DNA from: Rhodopseudomonas palustris
GTDB taxonomy: Bacteria; Pseudomonadota; Alphaproteobacteria; Rhizobiales; Xanthobacteraceae
Direction: 5' to 3'
DNA: 64,000 bases
Assembly: GCA_016215605.1 (NCBI GenBank)
Contig: JACRJB010000002.1
Location: forward strand, 1-64,000
A program made the position numbers and the translations under genes. Shown piece by piece: positions 37,427 to 47,460 of the stretch. Under the pieces are notes generated by a model, which was not told where the DNA came from, made no database searches, and worked only from the letters and a program-made list of their open reading frames with translations. The stretch's first letter is position 1, and every line of letters begins with the position of its first letter.

Positions 37427-37756
37427 ATGACGACGATGACAAGGATCGCGCTCTTGCTGCTCGCCGCAGCGCTGATGGCATCGCCCGGCGGGCCCGCGAC
37501 GGCGCAGGTGGCGTCGCCCGGCCTGGTGCCGTCGACGCTGCCGCCGCCGCCACCTCCGCCGTCTCCGCCGCCGCCTCAGGTCTATGTGCCGCAGGTGCCG
37601 AAGCTCGACGCCCCCCAGCCCACCCCACGGGCGCAACTGCCGAACCAGCGCCGCTCGTTCGGCGACCGCATCACCGACTGCCTCACCGACGGCAACGCGG
37701 CGCGGCTGTCGCCCAACGATCGCGCCGCCTATTCGCGCGCCTGCGCCAATCAGTAG
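37427..37756 (+). CDS. Small secreted proline-rich protein
   Basis: A 109-residue product with signal peptide TRIALLLLAAALMASPGGPATA, then a poly-proline segment (PPPPPPPSPPPPQ) and a C-terminal domain with two Cys (RITDCLTDGNAARLSPNDRA, SRACANQ) likely to form a disulphide. No enzymatic family was recognised. An in-frame ATG at 37376 overlaps the rluC-like stop (ATGA) and would add 17 residues before the signal peptide; both starts are possible. The Pro-rich run suggests a periplasmic spacer or wall-associated role, as inference. Confidence 0.6.
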   Translation: MTTMTRIALLLLAAALMASPGGPATAQVASPGLVPSTLPPPPPPPSPPPPQVYVPQVPKLDAPQPTPRAQLPNQRRSFGDRITDCLTDGNAARLSPNDRAAYSRACANQ

Positions 37757-38147
37757 AAGATTCGATGGTCAGCAAACGCGATGATGACTTCGTCATGGCC
37801 GGGCTTGTCCCGGCCATCCACGTGTTGCCACGCGGCGAGGCCGAAGGCGTGGATGCCCGCGACGAGCGCGGGCATGACGAGGTGAGAGGATCTTGTCAGT
37901 TGCCGCTGGCTGCTCGAGCCGTTTCGTTTCTGATCCAATCAGAAGTTACGGTTTGTGAGCGCCGCGACACGACATCCCTCATGGTGAGGAGGCGCGAAGC
38001 GCCGTCTCGAACCATGCGGTGCAGGCACTGCGTCGCCGCATCCTTCGAGACGCCCGGCTTCGCCGGGCTCCTCAGGATGAGGACTCAGGACGTGTGGGAA
38101 GGTTCTTCGCTTCAATCAGTCGATGAAGTGCCATAAGGGACGACATC
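37757..38147. repeat. Two palindromic repeat units in a 391-base gap
   Basis: First unit about 37790-37882: gtcatggccgggcttgtccc and later gcgggcatgacgag, a common 'gtcatggccgggcttgtcccggccat' repeat. Second unit about 37978-38088: ccctcatggtgaggaggcgc, cgtctcgaaccatg, then catccttcgagacgcccggc and ctcctcaggatgaggac, the same family as the copy at 14905-15000. No gene is visible. Confidence 0.65.
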
Positions 38148-38933
38148 ATGCGCGAGCTGTTCGACGACGTCGCCGGCAAATCCCAGCTCGATCCGGAAGA
38201 AGCGGTGCGGCGCACGACGCGCACGGCGCTGCCGAAACGGTTCTACACCACGGCCGCGATCAGCGAGACGCCGGATGGTTTCGCGATCACGCTCGATGGC
38301 CGGCCGGTGAAGACGCCGACGCGCAACGCGCTCGCGGCGCCGCGCCGCGAGCTCGCCGAAGCGATCGCCGCCGAATGGCAGGCGCAGCAGGAGCTGATCG
38401 ATCCGGCCACGATGCCGCTGACGCGGCTCGCCAACAGCGTGATCGACGGCGTCGCCCGCCGGATCGACGAGGTCACCGACGACATCGCCAAGTACTTCGG
38501 CTCCGATCTGTTGTTCTATCGCGCCGGCCATCCGGACGAGCTGATCGCGCGCGAGGCGCAGCATTGGGACCCGGTGCTGTTCTGGGCCGCGGACGAATTC
38601 GGCGCGCATTTCATCCTCGCCGAAGGCATCATCCACGTCGGCCAGCCGGACTCCGCGATCGCCGCGGCGCGCGGCGCGCTGCCGCGAGATCCGTGGTCGG
38701 TCGGCGCGCTGCATGTGGTGACGACGATCACCGGCTCGGCGCTGCTGGCGCTGGCGCTGGTCAAGGGCCGGCTCGATCCGGATCAGGTCTGGGCCGCCGC
38801 GCATGTCGACGAGGACTGGAACATCGAACGCTGGGGCCTCGACGAGGAAGTCGCGGCAAGGCGCGCCGCGCGCGAGGTCGAATTCAGGGCCGCGGCGCGG
38901 GTGCTGGCGGCGGTTTCTTCGCAGGGAAGTTAA
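38148..38933 (+). CDS. ATP12-family F1-ATPase assembly chaperone
   Basis: A 261-residue protein of the ATP12 family, a chaperone for F1-ATPase alpha subunit in mitochondria and alphaproteobacteria. It has the family segments [20 protein letters not shown] and [26 protein letters not shown], and [18 protein letters not shown] at about residues 114-131. Length is typical. The gene is isolated, 28 bases before a FliK-like gene but in the same direction. Confidence 0.93.
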   Translation: MRELFDDVAGKSQLDPEEAVRRTTRTALPKRFYTTAAISETPDGFAITLDGRPVKTPTRNALAAPRRELAEAIAAEWQAQQELIDPATMPLTRLANSVIDGVARRIDEVTDDIAKYFGSDLLFYRAGHPDELIAREAQHWDPVLFWAADEFGAHFILAEGIIHVGQPDSAIAAARGALPRDPWSVGALHVVTTITGSALLALALVKGRLDPDQVWAAAHVDEDWNIERWGLDEEVAARRAAREVEFRAAARVLAAVSSQGS

Positions 38934-38993
38934 CGAGGGGTTTACGGCCCTGCGCTAGCCTTGGCGGAATTTTCGCGCAGCGACGTGGTCCTC

Positions 38994-40778
38994 ATGGCGA
39001 TTTCGGTCAATCCGAACCTCTCGGTCGTCGCCCTGCAGGGCACGACCGCCGACGTCGTGCTGCAGCCCGGCACGGTGGTGCAGGCCAAGGTGCTGTCGAT
39101 CCTCGACAACAGCCAGGTGCGGATCGCGGTCGGCGGCCAGACCGTCGACGCCACCACGCAGATTCCGCTGCAGGTCGGCCAGACGCTGCAGGTCGCGGTG
39201 TCGCAGACCGATCAGGGCATCCGCCTCGCGGTGGTCAGTCAGCCGGTCACCACGGTGGTGCCGAACAGTCTCGCCGCGGCGAGCGCCGCGCTGGATACGG
39301 TCACGCTGGCGCCGCAGGCGATCGTGCTGACTGCGCAAGCCGCGCCGAGCATCGTGCCGGCGGCCAACGCGCTGACGCCGCAGCAGGCCGCAGCGCTCGC
39401 GACCGCCGCGCAGGTCGCGGCGACGCAGCAGACCGGGCTGTCGTCGCTGTTCGCCAATCTCGACGCCGCGACCAATCTGTCCGGCCTGCCGCAAGGCGTG
39501 CGCGCGGCGGTGGAGCAGGTGCTGGCGCAGCGCACCAGTCTCAGCCCCGCGCTGACCGGCGCCGATATCCGCCGCGCGTTCCAGAGTTCGGGGATCCTGC
39601 TCGAAGCGTCGCTGGCGAATGGGCAGCCCGCGACCGCCGGCACCGATCTCAAGGCGGCGCTGATCGTGCTGCGCCAGGTGCTGAGCACGGCGCTCGGCGG
39701 CAGCGCGGCCGCGGCGCAGACGGCCTCGACCCAGACGCCGGCGGCGTTGCTGCCGAACGGGCAGGGCGCGCAGTTGCTCGCACAGACCGCACTGCTCACC
39801 GCCCAGAGCGATCTCTTGGGTGCGACGACGACGCCCGCGCAGACGACGCCGTTCGCGGCCGCCGGTCTCGCGGCGGCGACAGCGCCGGCGTCGCTCGCCG
39901 CGTCGGCCGCCGCCGCGACAGCCGCGGCGACCAGTCCGGCCGAGCAGGCGCTGATCCAGAACGTGATCAATCAGCTCACCAACGTCAACGCGTCCGCATC
40001 GGCGTCGACCACCGCGGCGTCGGCCGCGACCACCGCCGCGACGCTGAGCGCGTTGCAGGAGGCGATCCAGGCCAATCCGCAGACCGCGGCGCTGCTCGCC
40101 AAAGCCGGCTTCGCCAACAATGCGCTGCTGCTGTCGCTGTTGCCGGTCGCGACCGGGGCGCGGATCGGCAAGGTCGACGACAACGCGATCGCGCGCACCA
40201 ACACGCCGCCGCCGCCGATCGGCGGCGCGCTGCCGGCAGCGCAGCCGGTGATGCCGGCGACGCTCACCCCGCACGCGCCGCTCGACGCGGCGCTGCGCCG
40301 GATTCTCGCCGAGACCGAAGGCTCGCTGGCGCGGCAGACGCTGCTGCAGGTCGCCTCGCTGCCGGATCGCGCCGATCTCGCCTCAGCCAAGCTCGATGCG
40401 GCGCAGCCGCGCTGGAGCTTCGAGATCCCGTTCACCACGCCGCACGGCACCGCGGTGGCGCAGTTCGAAATCTCCCGCGACGGCGACGATGCCCAGACCG
40501 GCACGGCGACCAATCGGGTGTGGCGGGCGCGGTTCTCGCTCGACGTCGAGCCCGCCGGCCCGGTGCACGCGCTGATCTCGCTGCAGGGCGAGAAGACTTC
40601 GGTGCGGATGTGGGCGGAGCGGCCGTCGACCGCCGCGCAGCTCCGCGCCGGCACCGCGCAGCTCAGCGCCGCGCTCAGCCGCGCCGACCTCAATCCGGGC
40701 GACATCGTCATTCGCGACGGCGCACCGCAGCAGCCAGCGCCGGCCGCGGCCGGCCACTTCCTGGATCGCGCGCTGTGA
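38994..40778 (+). CDS. Flagellar hook-length-control-like (FliK-like) protein
   Basis: A 594-residue Ala/Thr/Gln-rich protein. The C-terminal part has the FliK-type domain: [20 protein letters not shown], then [21 protein letters not shown] and [15 protein letters not shown] (residues about 480-550). The long middle (about residues 80-440) is low-complexity Ala/Thr-rich, as expected of a molecular ruler. FliK sets hook length and switches the export apparatus. The ATG at 38994 is preferred over a TTG at 38961. It overlaps the FlhB-like gene by four bases, which supports a role in type III export. Confidence 0.8.
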   Translation: MAISVNPNLSVVALQGTTADVVLQPGTVVQAKVLSILDNSQVRIAVGGQTVDATTQIPLQVGQTLQVAVSQTDQGIRLAVVSQPVTTVVPNSLAAASAALDTVTLAPQAIVLTAQAAPSIVPAANALTPQQAAALATAAQVAATQQTGLSSLFANLDAATNLSGLPQGVRAAVEQVLAQRTSLSPALTGADIRRAFQSSGILLEASLANGQPATAGTDLKAALIVLRQVLSTALGGSAAAAQTASTQTPAALLPNGQGAQLLAQTALLTAQSDLLGATTTPAQTTPFAAAGLAAATAPASLAASAAAATAAATSPAEQALIQNVINQLTNVNASASASTTAASAATTAATLSALQEAIQANPQTAALLAKAGFANNALLLSLLPVATGARIGKVDDNAIARTNTPPPPIGGALPAAQPVMPATLTPHAPLDAALRRILAETEGSLARQTLLQVASLPDRADLASAKLDAAQPRWSFEIPFTTPHGTAVAQFEISRDGDDAQTGTATNRVWRARFSLDVEPAGPVHALISLQGEKTSVRMWAERPSTAAQLRAGTAQLSAALSRADLNPGDIVIRDGAPQQPAPAAAGHFLDRAL

Positions 40779-41041
40779 CCGACGTCAAGAACCAGATCGC
40801 CGTCGCGCTGCACTACGACCACGGCGGGGCGCCGCGCGTCGTCGCCAAGGGCAGGGGGACGATCGGCGCCAAGATCATCGAGGTGGCCAAGGAGCACAAC
40901 GTTCCGATCGAGGAAAACGAAGTGCTGGCCGGCGCGCTGTCGCATGTCGAGCTCGGCGACGAAATTCCGGAGGAGCTCTACAAGGCGGTCGCCGAAGTGC
41001 TGGTGTTCGTGCTGAAGCTGTCGGGCCGGGGACCGCGCTAA
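40775..41041 (+). CDS. FlhB C-terminal-like protein (FhlB/EscU-type fragment)
   Basis: An 88-residue protein matching only the cytoplasmic C-terminal part of Flh[60 protein letters not shown]. It lacks membrane segments and the NPTH self-cleavage motif, as do stand-alone FhlB proteins that can replace the cleaved FlhB tail. Starts with GTG overlapping the FliK-like stop (GTGA). Together they look like a small flagellar export switch module. Confidence 0.9.
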   Translation: MTDVKNQIAVALHYDHGGAPRVVAKGRGTIGAKIIEVAKEHNVPIEENEVLAGALSHVELGDEIPEELYKAVAEVLVFVLKLSGRGPR

Positions 41042-41046
41042 GCTTC

Positions 41047-41169
41047 TCGCCGTCATTGCGAGCGTAGCGAAGCAATCCAGTCCCGTGCCGAAGCCTCTGG
41101 ATTGCTTCGTCGCGGAGCCTGTACTCGGACGGCGCGCAGCGCCGATCCGAGTGCTCCTCGCAATGACGA
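41047..41169. repeat. 'cgtcattgcgagcg' repeat
   Basis: Begins cgtcattgcgagcgtagcg, contains aagcaatccag and its complement ctggattgcttcg, and ends gctcctcgcaatgacga. A relative lies at about 54948-55033. These inverted units are a widespread intergenic repeat class. Confidence 0.7.
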
Positions 41170-41249
41170 GAGCGATTTGTAGTATGCCCGTCATCGTTTC
41201 ACCACGAGCGCCGCGTAGGCTCTGCGCTTTATCCTCGAAGGACCGCCAC

Positions 41250-42068
41250 TTGCTGACCCGCCGCACCGCTCTCGGCCTCTGCGCCGCCGCCCTGCTACCC
41301 ACCCCCCGGGCGTTTGCGGAAGTCGCGCCGCCGCGCAGTGAGATCCGCGCCAGCCTGGCCAAGCGCTTCGCCGACGAAGGCACCGCAGGTACTTTCGTCG
41401 GCTACAAGACCGACGATTACTTGATCGTCGCCAGCGACACGCAGCGCTCCGGCGAGGCGTTCCTGCCGGCGTCGACCTTCAAGGTGCCGAACTCGCTGAT
41501 CGCGCTCGAGACCGGTGTCGTGTCCGATCCCGACAAGGACGTGTTCAAGTGGGACGGCGTCACCCGCAGCATCGAGGCGTGGAATCGCGACCACACGCTG
41601 CGTAGCGCGATCGCTGTGTCGGCGGTGCCGGTGTATCAGGAGATCGCGCGCCGGATCGGCGCCGAGCGGATGCAGAACTACGTCAATCTGTTCGACTACG
41701 GAAACCGCAATATCGGCGGCGGCATCGACCAGTTCTGGCTGACCGGCGATCTGCGGATCGACTGCATTCAGCAGATCGACTTCCTCGACCGACTGCGCCG
41801 TCGCGTGCTGCCGGTCTCGAAACGCGGCCAGGATCTGGTCGCCGACATCCTGCCGGTGACGAAAGTGGGCGACGCGACGATCCGCGCCAAGACCGGGCTG
41901 CTCGGCGCCGAGAAGGGCCAGCCGTCGCTTGGCTGGCTGGTCGGCTGGGCCGAGAAGGGCGAGCGACAGACCGTGTTCGCGCTCAATCTCGATGCCCGCG
42001 AACCGCGTCACGCCGCCGCCCGGATGGCGCTGGCGCAGCAATGCCTGTCGGACATCGGCGCGATCTGA
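41250..42068 (+). CDS. Class D (OXA-type) beta-lactamase
   Basis: A serine beta-lactamase of 272 residues from the TTG at 41250, with GAAGGA seven bases before; earlier in-frame ATGs (41085, 41184) lie in repeat DNA. The signal LTRRTALGLCAAALLPTPRAFA carries twin Arg, so Tat export is likely. Motifs are Ser75-T-F-Lys78, S-A-V at about 130 (SAVPVYQ), Tyr150-G-N, and Lys214-T-G. Class D enzymes hydrolyse penicillins, and some hydrolyse carbapenems; the spectrum cannot be read from this. Chromosomal, no mobile element adjacent. Confidence 0.93.
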   Translation: MLTRRTALGLCAAALLPTPRAFAEVAPPRSEIRASLAKRFADEGTAGTFVGYKTDDYLIVASDTQRSGEAFLPASTFKVPNSLIALETGVVSDPDKDVFKWDGVTRSIEAWNRDHTLRSAIAVSAVPVYQEIARRIGAERMQNYVNLFDYGNRNIGGGIDQFWLTGDLRIDCIQQIDFLDRLRRRVLPVSKRGQDLVADILPVTKVGDATIRAKTGLLGAEKGQPSLGWLVGWAEKGERQTVFALNLDAREPRHAAARMALAQQCLSDIGAI

Positions 42069-42074
42069 CCGCGC

Positions 42075-42512
42075 TCAGTTCGCTTCCGCGGGGTGGGCTT
42101 CGGCGGGTTTGCGCTTGCCGATCCGGCCGAGATGGGTGTCGTGGAAGCTCGAGCCGTATTTCAGGCCGTAGCCGAGCATGCGGTCGAAGCCGATATGCGC
42201 GAACCAGATCAGCGCCAGCGTGCCGGCCATCGGCCACAGCACGAGCATGCCGCCGATCGCCAGCAGCAGCGGCGCGACCGTCGTGTGCAGCGCGTTGTAG
42301 ACGATCGCGCCGATCCGCGGCCCGGCCAGATAGCCGAGGAAGCCGAGATCGGGCGCGAAGAACAGGATCGCGTACAGCTCCCAGGGCGAATCCGAGATCA
42401 AATAGAACAGCGTCATGCCGATGAACAGCGCCGCGCCCTCGGCGCGCATCAGCGACGCCACGCCGCCGCGCACCGCGCCGGGAGTGGTCGTTTCGGTCGT
42501 GCGCTCGATCAT
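42075..42512 (-). CDS. DUF4260 membrane protein
   Basis: A 145-residue membrane protein of the DUF4260 family. The ATG at 42512 has AGGAGG at six bases. Three to four hydrophobic segments (LFIGMTLFYLISD, ELYAILFFAPDLGFLGYLAG, TTVAPLLLAIGGMLVLWP, GTLALIWFAHIGFDRMLGYG) fit the family, which has HIGFDRMLGYGLKY near its end. The function is unknown. It is convergent with the beta-lactamase gene (six bases apart). Confidence 0.85.
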   Translation of the reverse strand: MIERTTETTTPGAVRGGVASLMRAEGAALFIGMTLFYLISDSPWELYAILFFAPDLGFLGYLAGPRIGAIVYNALHTTVAPLLLAIGGMLVLWPMAGTLALIWFAHIGFDRMLGYGLKYGSSFHDTHLGRIGKRKPAEAHPAEAN

Positions 42513-42811
42513 GCGGTCCTCCTGCGCGGGACACGCGATATAGGGCGGTTCGGGTCGCCGAGCCATCGCGCTTTCGCATCCAGCCGATGCAGTTTTGGGT
42601 GCGGTGGCCGGCGACCGGCAGCCGGATGTCGGCAGGGCGGGGGCGGCGGGCGCCCGGAACGCGCCGAAAGGGCTATCCCAACCCGCCGGAAGTCGGTTTC
42701 CCCCCTCGAAAGCGCCGTGCTAGAAGGCCTTGAATGTTGCGGCAAACCTGGGGCAAAGCTCAGGCACGCCATGCGGCGGGACAACGACATCAAGAAGCGC
42801 GGCTCAACCTC

Positions 42812-44344
42812 ATGAAACACATCCTTGAAGCACTCGACGATCGCCGGGCGGCGGCCAAACTCGGCGGCGGCGAGAAGCGCATCGACGCGCAGCATGCGCG
42901 CGGCCGGCTCACCGCGCGGGAGCGGATCGACCTGCTGCTCGACAAGCATTCGTTCGAGGAGATGGACATGTTCGTCCAGCACCGCTCGACGGAATTCGGG
43001 ATGGAGAACACCAAAATTCCGGGTGACGGTGTGGTCACCGGCTGGGGCACCGTCAACGGCCGCAAGACCTTCGTGTTCGCCAAGGACTTCACCGTGTTCG
43101 GCGGCTCGCTGTCGGAGACCCACGCCGCCAAGATCACCAAGATCCAGGACATGGCGCTGAAGGCGCGGGCGCCGATCATCGGCCTGTACGACGCCGGCGG
43201 CGCGCGCATCCAGGAGGGCGTCGCGGCGCTCGCCGGTTACTCTTACGTATTCCGCCGCGTGGTGCAGGCCTCCGGCGTGATCCCGCAGATCAGCGTCATC
43301 ATGGGCCCCTGCGCCGGCGGCGACGTCTACGCGCCGGCGATGACCGACTTCATCTTCATGGTGAAGAACACCAGCTACATGTTCGTCACCGGCCCCGACG
43401 TGGTGAAGACCGTGACCAACGAGGTGGTGACGCCGGAAGAGCTCGGCGGCGCCAGCGTCCACGCCACCCGCTCGTCGATCGCCGACGGCGCGTTCGAGAA
43501 CGACGTCGAGACGCTGCTGCAGATGCGCCGGCTGCTCGACTTCCTGCCCGCCAATTCGTCGGACGGCGTGCCGGAATGGCCGAGCTTCGACGACATCGAG
43601 CGCGAGGACTTCTCGCTCGACACGCTGATCCCGGACAATCCGAACAAGCCCTACGACATGAAGGAGCTGATCCTGAAGGTCGTCGACGAGGGCGACTTCT
43701 TCGAATTGCAGGACACCTTCGCCAAGAACATCATCACCGGCTTCGGCCGCATCGCCGGCCGCACCGTCGGCTTCGTCGCCAACCAGCCGATGGTGCTGGC
43801 GGGCGTGCTCGACAGCGACGCCTCGCGCAAGGCGGCGCGGTTCGTGCGGTTCTGCGATTCGTTCAACATTCCGATCGTCACCTTCGTCGACGTGCCGGGC
43901 TTCCTGCCGGGCACCGCGCAGGAATATGGCGGGCTGATCAAGCACGGCGCCAAACTGCTGTTCGCGTTTTCGCAATGCACCGTGCCGCTGGTGACGTTGA
44001 TCACCCGCAAGGCCTATGGCGGCGCCTTCGACGTGATGGCCTCGAAGGAAATCGGCGCCGACATCAACTACGCCTGGCCGACCGCGCAGATCGCGGTGAT
44101 GGGCGCCAAGGGCGCCGTCGAGATCATCTTCCGTCAGGACATGAACGACCCCGACAAGATCGCGGCGCGCACCAAGGAGTACGAGGACCGCTTCCTGTCG
44201 CCGTTCATCGCCGCCGAGCGCGGCTACATCGACGACGTCATCATGCCGCACGCGACGCGGCGCCGGATCGCCCGCGCCCTGGCGATGCTCAAGGACAAGC
44301 ACGTCGAACTGCCGAAGAAGAAGCACGACAACATGCCGTTGTGA
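42812..44344 (+). CDS. pccB: Propionyl/acyl-CoA carboxylase beta (carboxyltransferase) subunit
   Basis: Transfers carboxyl from biotin to an acyl-CoA, usually propionyl-CoA to methylmalonyl-CoA. The 510-residue product, from the ATG at 42812, has the N-half crotonase-type domain with [14 protein letters not shown] and [16 protein letters not shown] (residues about 155-180) and the C-half domain with [16 protein letters not shown]. Length matches PccB. The partner alpha (biotin carboxylase) subunit is not seen in this window. Confidence 0.95.
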   Translation: MKHILEALDDRRAAAKLGGGEKRIDAQHARGRLTARERIDLLLDKHSFEEMDMFVQHRSTEFGMENTKIPGDGVVTGWGTVNGRKTFVFAKDFTVFGGSLSETHAAKITKIQDMALKARAPIIGLYDAGGARIQEGVAALAGYSYVFRRVVQASGVIPQISVIMGPCAGGDVYAPAMTDFIFMVKNTSYMFVTGPDVVKTVTNEVVTPEELGGASVHATRSSIADGAFENDVETLLQMRRLLDFLPANSSDGVPEWPSFDDIEREDFSLDTLIPDNPNKPYDMKELILKVVDEGDFFELQDTFAKNIITGFGRIAGRTVGFVANQPMVLAGVLDSDASRKAARFVRFCDSFNIPIVTFVDVPGFLPGTAQEYGGLIKHGAKLLFAFSQCTVPLVTLITRKAYGGAFDVMASKEIGADINYAWPTAQIAVMGAKGAVEIIFRQDMNDPDKIAARTKEYEDRFLSPFIAAERGYIDDVIMPHATRRRIARALAMLKDKHVELPKKKHDNMPL

Positions 44345-44437
44345 GGCGCCAGCCAGTTTGGCGAGGGCGTACTCGGAACCGGCTGGACGGTGTCAAATTT
44401 TGTGGAAGGCGACGATCGAGTCGCCTATTGTTCGACG

Positions 44438-44614
44438 ATGACCGACGACCTCCAAAAATTGCTCGAAGCCGCCAAAGGTGCGAAGCCTACTCCCGAACAT
44501 CGGGAGGAACAGCGCCGCAGCTTCGTCTATGGCAACACGCATTTCGAAAACGACCTGATTACGCGCGAGATGGTCGATCGCGAGGCTGAGAATTTGGCCA
44601 AGGACGAGAAATGA
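44438..44614 (+). CDS. Fic antitoxin-like small protein
   Basis: A 58-residue acidic/polar protein directly before a Fic gene, overlapping it by four bases (ATGA). Residues 28-46 read SFVYGNTHFENDLITREMV. In antitoxins of the VbhA type, an (S/T)xxxE(G/N) helix obstructs the ATP site of Fic. Here N33-T-H-F-E37-N38 comes close, but position one is Asn rather than Ser/Thr. The gene starts at the ATG at 44438; an in-frame GTG at 44390 would add 16 residues. The assignment rests on position and on this near-match. Confidence 0.7.
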   Translation: MTDDLQKLLEAAKGAKPTPEHREEQRRSFVYGNTHFENDLITREMVDREAENLAKDEK

Positions 44615-45285
44615 CCGGTGACGAGCGCGATCGGCGAGACAGCCGCGCGCTCGAGCCTGAATTGCTTTCCGATCCGCAAGCCAAAGCGGCAGCGGAGACC
44701 AGGAATGGCCTTCGCCAATACGATGCGGCGATAGGGACTATCCAGAGCGCACTCGAGCGCGGGTCGTTCAAGCTTCGGCCCTCATTGATACTGGCCCTGC
44801 ATCGCGAGGCCTTGGCCGGCATCAGCTCCTATGCCGGCAACTATCGCCCCGGTGGGGTAGCGATCGAAGGCAGCCAGCATGCGCCTGTCGCAGCGCATCT
44901 CGTTCCCGAGCTGGTCGAGGACATGTGCGACTACGTCAACGATCGTTGGGACGCGAGCACCCCAATTCATCTCGCCGCGTATTTGATGTGGCGTCTGAAC
45001 TGGATTCATCCGTTCGCCGATGGAAACGGACGCACCTCGCGGATCGTCTCCTATGTCGTGCTGTCCATTCGTGCGGGAGCGGTGTTGCCGGGAACTCCCA
45101 CGATTCCCGATTATATCGTCGACAACCGAAAACCTTACTTTGATGCATTGGACGCAGCCGACCTCGCATGTCGAAGCGGGACAATCGACGTATCGCGAAT
45201 GGAAGCGTTGTTGGCCGCCTTGCTTGCAAAGCAGTTGGCCAGTTTCTACCAAGCGGCCGGCGGAAAGCTGCCAGACGAGCAATGA
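44611..45285 (+). CDS. Fic-domain AMPylase (toxin of a Fic module)
   Basis: A 224-residue Fic protein that would transfer AMP from ATP to a target protein. The intact core HPFADGNGRTSR has catalytic His133 and the anion-binding Asn, and the preceding YRPGGVAIEGS forms the target-binding flap. It lacks an N- or C-terminal inhibitory Glu helix in an obvious form, fitting inhibition by the small partner encoded upstream. It follows the antitoxin in one operon. Confidence 0.9.
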   Translation: MTGDERDRRDSRALEPELLSDPQAKAAAETRNGLRQYDAAIGTIQSALERGSFKLRPSLILALHREALAGISSYAGNYRPGGVAIEGSQHAPVAAHLVPELVEDMCDYVNDRWDASTPIHLAAYLMWRLNWIHPFADGNGRTSRIVSYVVLSIRAGAVLPGTPTIPDYIVDNRKPYFDALDAADLACRSGTIDVSRMEALLAALLAKQLASFYQAAGGKLPDEQ

Positions 45286-45535
45286 AGCGGAAATGGTGCT
45301 TCCGGTCGTCGAGAGCCTCGTCGTTTGCGCTTGCCTGGCTCCGCATGTGGTAATTTCGGCCTTTCGTCCGCCGTTAGTTTTAGCGCCGTCCCCGCAACTT
45401 CTCTGGAATTGCCTCGCGAACTGGCCCAAGATCGCCGCGTGAGCGCAACGCCGCCGCGGCTTTTGTCGTCGCGGTCGCTAGCGGGCGGCTCTGATTTCGA
45501 GACCAAGCCGATTTCTCAATTCTGGAGGGCCGAAT

Positions 45536-46597
45536 ATGCGCGCCCTGGTATTGCTTCTCCTGATCGCGGCGGCGGCCTTGGGCGGCTGGCTGTATTATCG
45601 CGGCTCGTTCGACAGCTACCGGCAGAAGACCGGCGAGACCTTCATCCGGGTCGGCGACTATCGCGCCGCGCATCTGCCGTCCGCGAACTACGCCGGGCAC
45701 TATCTGCCTTACGCGCTGTTCGCGCTCCGCGCCTACGATCCGCCCAAGCTCGACCCGTCGCCGAAGGTGAATGCATTGCGGGAACGACCGGCGCCGGACG
45801 ATCCGTCGCGGAGCAGGATCACCGCCGAATTGCTCGACGGCTGGTCCGGCGATTGGACGTTGATCGAGTCGCTGGACGACATCGGGCCGTTGCCGTGTCC
45901 CGAGGGGGAAGGGCAGTGCGGCAAACCGCTCGGCGGGCTCGGCTACAAGGTGTTCAGCTCGCCGGCGCGCAACGAGATCGTCGTCGCGTTTCGCGGTACC
46001 GACTCTCAGGAAGCCGACGACTGGATCACCAATCTGCGCTGGGTGACGCGCTTCCTGCCGTTGTACGATCAGTACACGCAGGTGCAGCGGCACATCGGGT
46101 CGATCCTCGACCGCGCGCTGGCCGTTCATGGGAAGGCCGCCCCGCGGATCGTCGCCACCGGACATTCGCTCGGCGGCGGGCTGGCGCAGCAGGCGGCGTA
46201 CAAGGACGGCCGCATCCGCGCGGTCTACGCGTTCGATCCGTCCACCGTCACCGGCTATTACGATCCCGGGGTCGAGGGAGAGAAGAACTCGAAAGACTTG
46301 AAGATCGACCGGGTCTATCAGCGCGGCGAGGTGCTGGCCTATCTGCGGTTCCTGATGACCCAGCTCTATCCGGTGCAGGCGTTCAATCCGCAGATCCGCA
46401 CCGTGCGGTTCAGCTTCGGCGCCGAGGGCGGTGCGATCGGCAAGCACAGCATGGCGGATCTCGCGGCCGGGCTGCTCGAAACCGCGGGACCACCCGATGC
46501 GTGGGCCGCGCGCGCCCGAGAGCTGCCGAATGCACCGGGGCCGCCGCCCAACAAGCACTGGATCTATCGGCTGCTCGACTGGATCAATCGAAAGTAA
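45536..46597 (+). CDS. Lipase class 3-like secreted or membrane-anchored hydrolase
   Basis: A 353-residue alpha/beta hydrolase. The N terminus ALVLLLLIAAAALGGWLYY is a signal anchor. The nucleophile elbow is TGHSLGGG with Ser211; the earlier VVAFRGTDSQEADDWITNL matches lipase class 3. The catalytic Asp and His are probably DPSTV and the C-terminal GKHSMADL. GGAGGG precedes the ATG by about seven bases. Confidence 0.85.
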   Translation: MRALVLLLLIAAAALGGWLYYRGSFDSYRQKTGETFIRVGDYRAAHLPSANYAGHYLPYALFALRAYDPPKLDPSPKVNALRERPAPDDPSRSRITAELLDGWSGDWTLIESLDDIGPLPCPEGEGQCGKPLGGLGYKVFSSPARNEIVVAFRGTDSQEADDWITNLRWVTRFLPLYDQYTQVQRHIGSILDRALAVHGKAAPRIVATGHSLGGGLAQQAAYKDGRIRAVYAFDPSTVTGYYDPGVEGEKNSKDLKIDRVYQRGEVLAYLRFLMTQLYPVQAFNPQIRTVRFSFGAEGGAIGKHSMADLAAGLLETAGPPDAWAARARELPNAPGPPPNKHWIYRLLDWINRK

Positions 46598-46742
46598 CTG
46601 GGCCGGCCGGTGCGCGGCCGCGACCCAGGCGCCGCGGCCTCGATCGCCGGTCGATCCGCGGAATGCCGGGGGCGTGCGCGATATTGAAACCGGCGGTGTT
46701 CTCGGGCACAGTTTTCGCCGTCCATCTGCAGGTCCCTGGCTC

Positions 46743-47297
46743 ATGAACCGAATTGCCGTCCTCGCTCTGGTCGCCGCGCTGGCGGCGTCGGCCTTGTCTT
46801 CGGCCTCGGCCCATTCCGAAGAGCAGATGCTGCTCAAGCCGCCGAAGGGCTACAAGGTGGTGGCCTCGTCGACCACCGACACGGCGAGCACATCGGTGAT
46901 GGTGCCGGAAGGGCAGAGCGTCGCGAACTGGACCGAGAAGCTGACGACGCAGGTGCTTCACAAACAGGCCGACCAGTCGCCCGCCGATTTCCGGGCGCGG
47001 GCGGAGAAGGCGGCCGCGGCGCAATGTCCGGGCGCGAGTTTCGAGAAGCTGAAGGACGGCACCGAGAACCTGTATCCGATGGTCTCCTGGACCGAGAAGT
47101 GTCCGAGCGCCAAGGACAGCGGCAAGCCGGAATTGACCTGGTCGAAAGCCGTGCAGGGGCGGGAGAATTTCTATCTGCTGCAGAAGGCGCATCGGTTCGA
47201 GCCGAATGCCAAGCAGCTCAAGGCGCTCACCAGCCTGTTCGATGCGGCCAAAGTCTGCGACACCCGGGTGCCGGGCCAGCGCTGCAAACAGAAGTGA
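46743..47297 (+). CDS. Secreted protein of unknown function
   Basis: A 184-residue protein with a signal peptide RIAVLALVAALAASALSSASA cleaved near residue 23. The mature part begins SEEQMLLKPPKGYKVVAS and contains four Cys (QCPGAS, KCPSAK, VCDTRV, RCKQK), suggesting disulphides. The family is not recognised. The ATG at 46743 is chosen because upstream in-frame codons lie in a gap and would break the signal peptide. Confidence 0.7.
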   Translation: MNRIAVLALVAALAASALSSASAHSEEQMLLKPPKGYKVVASSTTDTASTSVMVPEGQSVANWTEKLTTQVLHKQADQSPADFRARAEKAAAAQCPGASFEKLKDGTENLYPMVSWTEKCPSAKDSGKPELTWSKAVQGRENFYLLQKAHRFEPNAKQLKALTSLFDAAKVCDTRVPGQRCKQK

Positions 47298-47460
47298 GCC
47301 GCCGCTGGATCGCGCCGGCGCGGCCTGATCGCGCTAGGGCGGCGGCGTCGCTCGTCCGAATGGCGGCCCGGGATCGCTGATTTTCGGCGTGGCGTGCCGG
47401 CGGCGGGCGGCCTATAAGCGCCGGGCTGATGGCCCTCATCGCATCATACGGCGAGTCGAT

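Noticed and set aside
42509-44326. 605-codon leftward frame opposite pccB
   Set aside because: Antisense to an unmistakable carboxyltransferase gene.
45325-46746. 473-codon rightward frame over the lipase
   Set aside because: The lipase motif GHSLGGG is in another frame, and this one lacks any domain.
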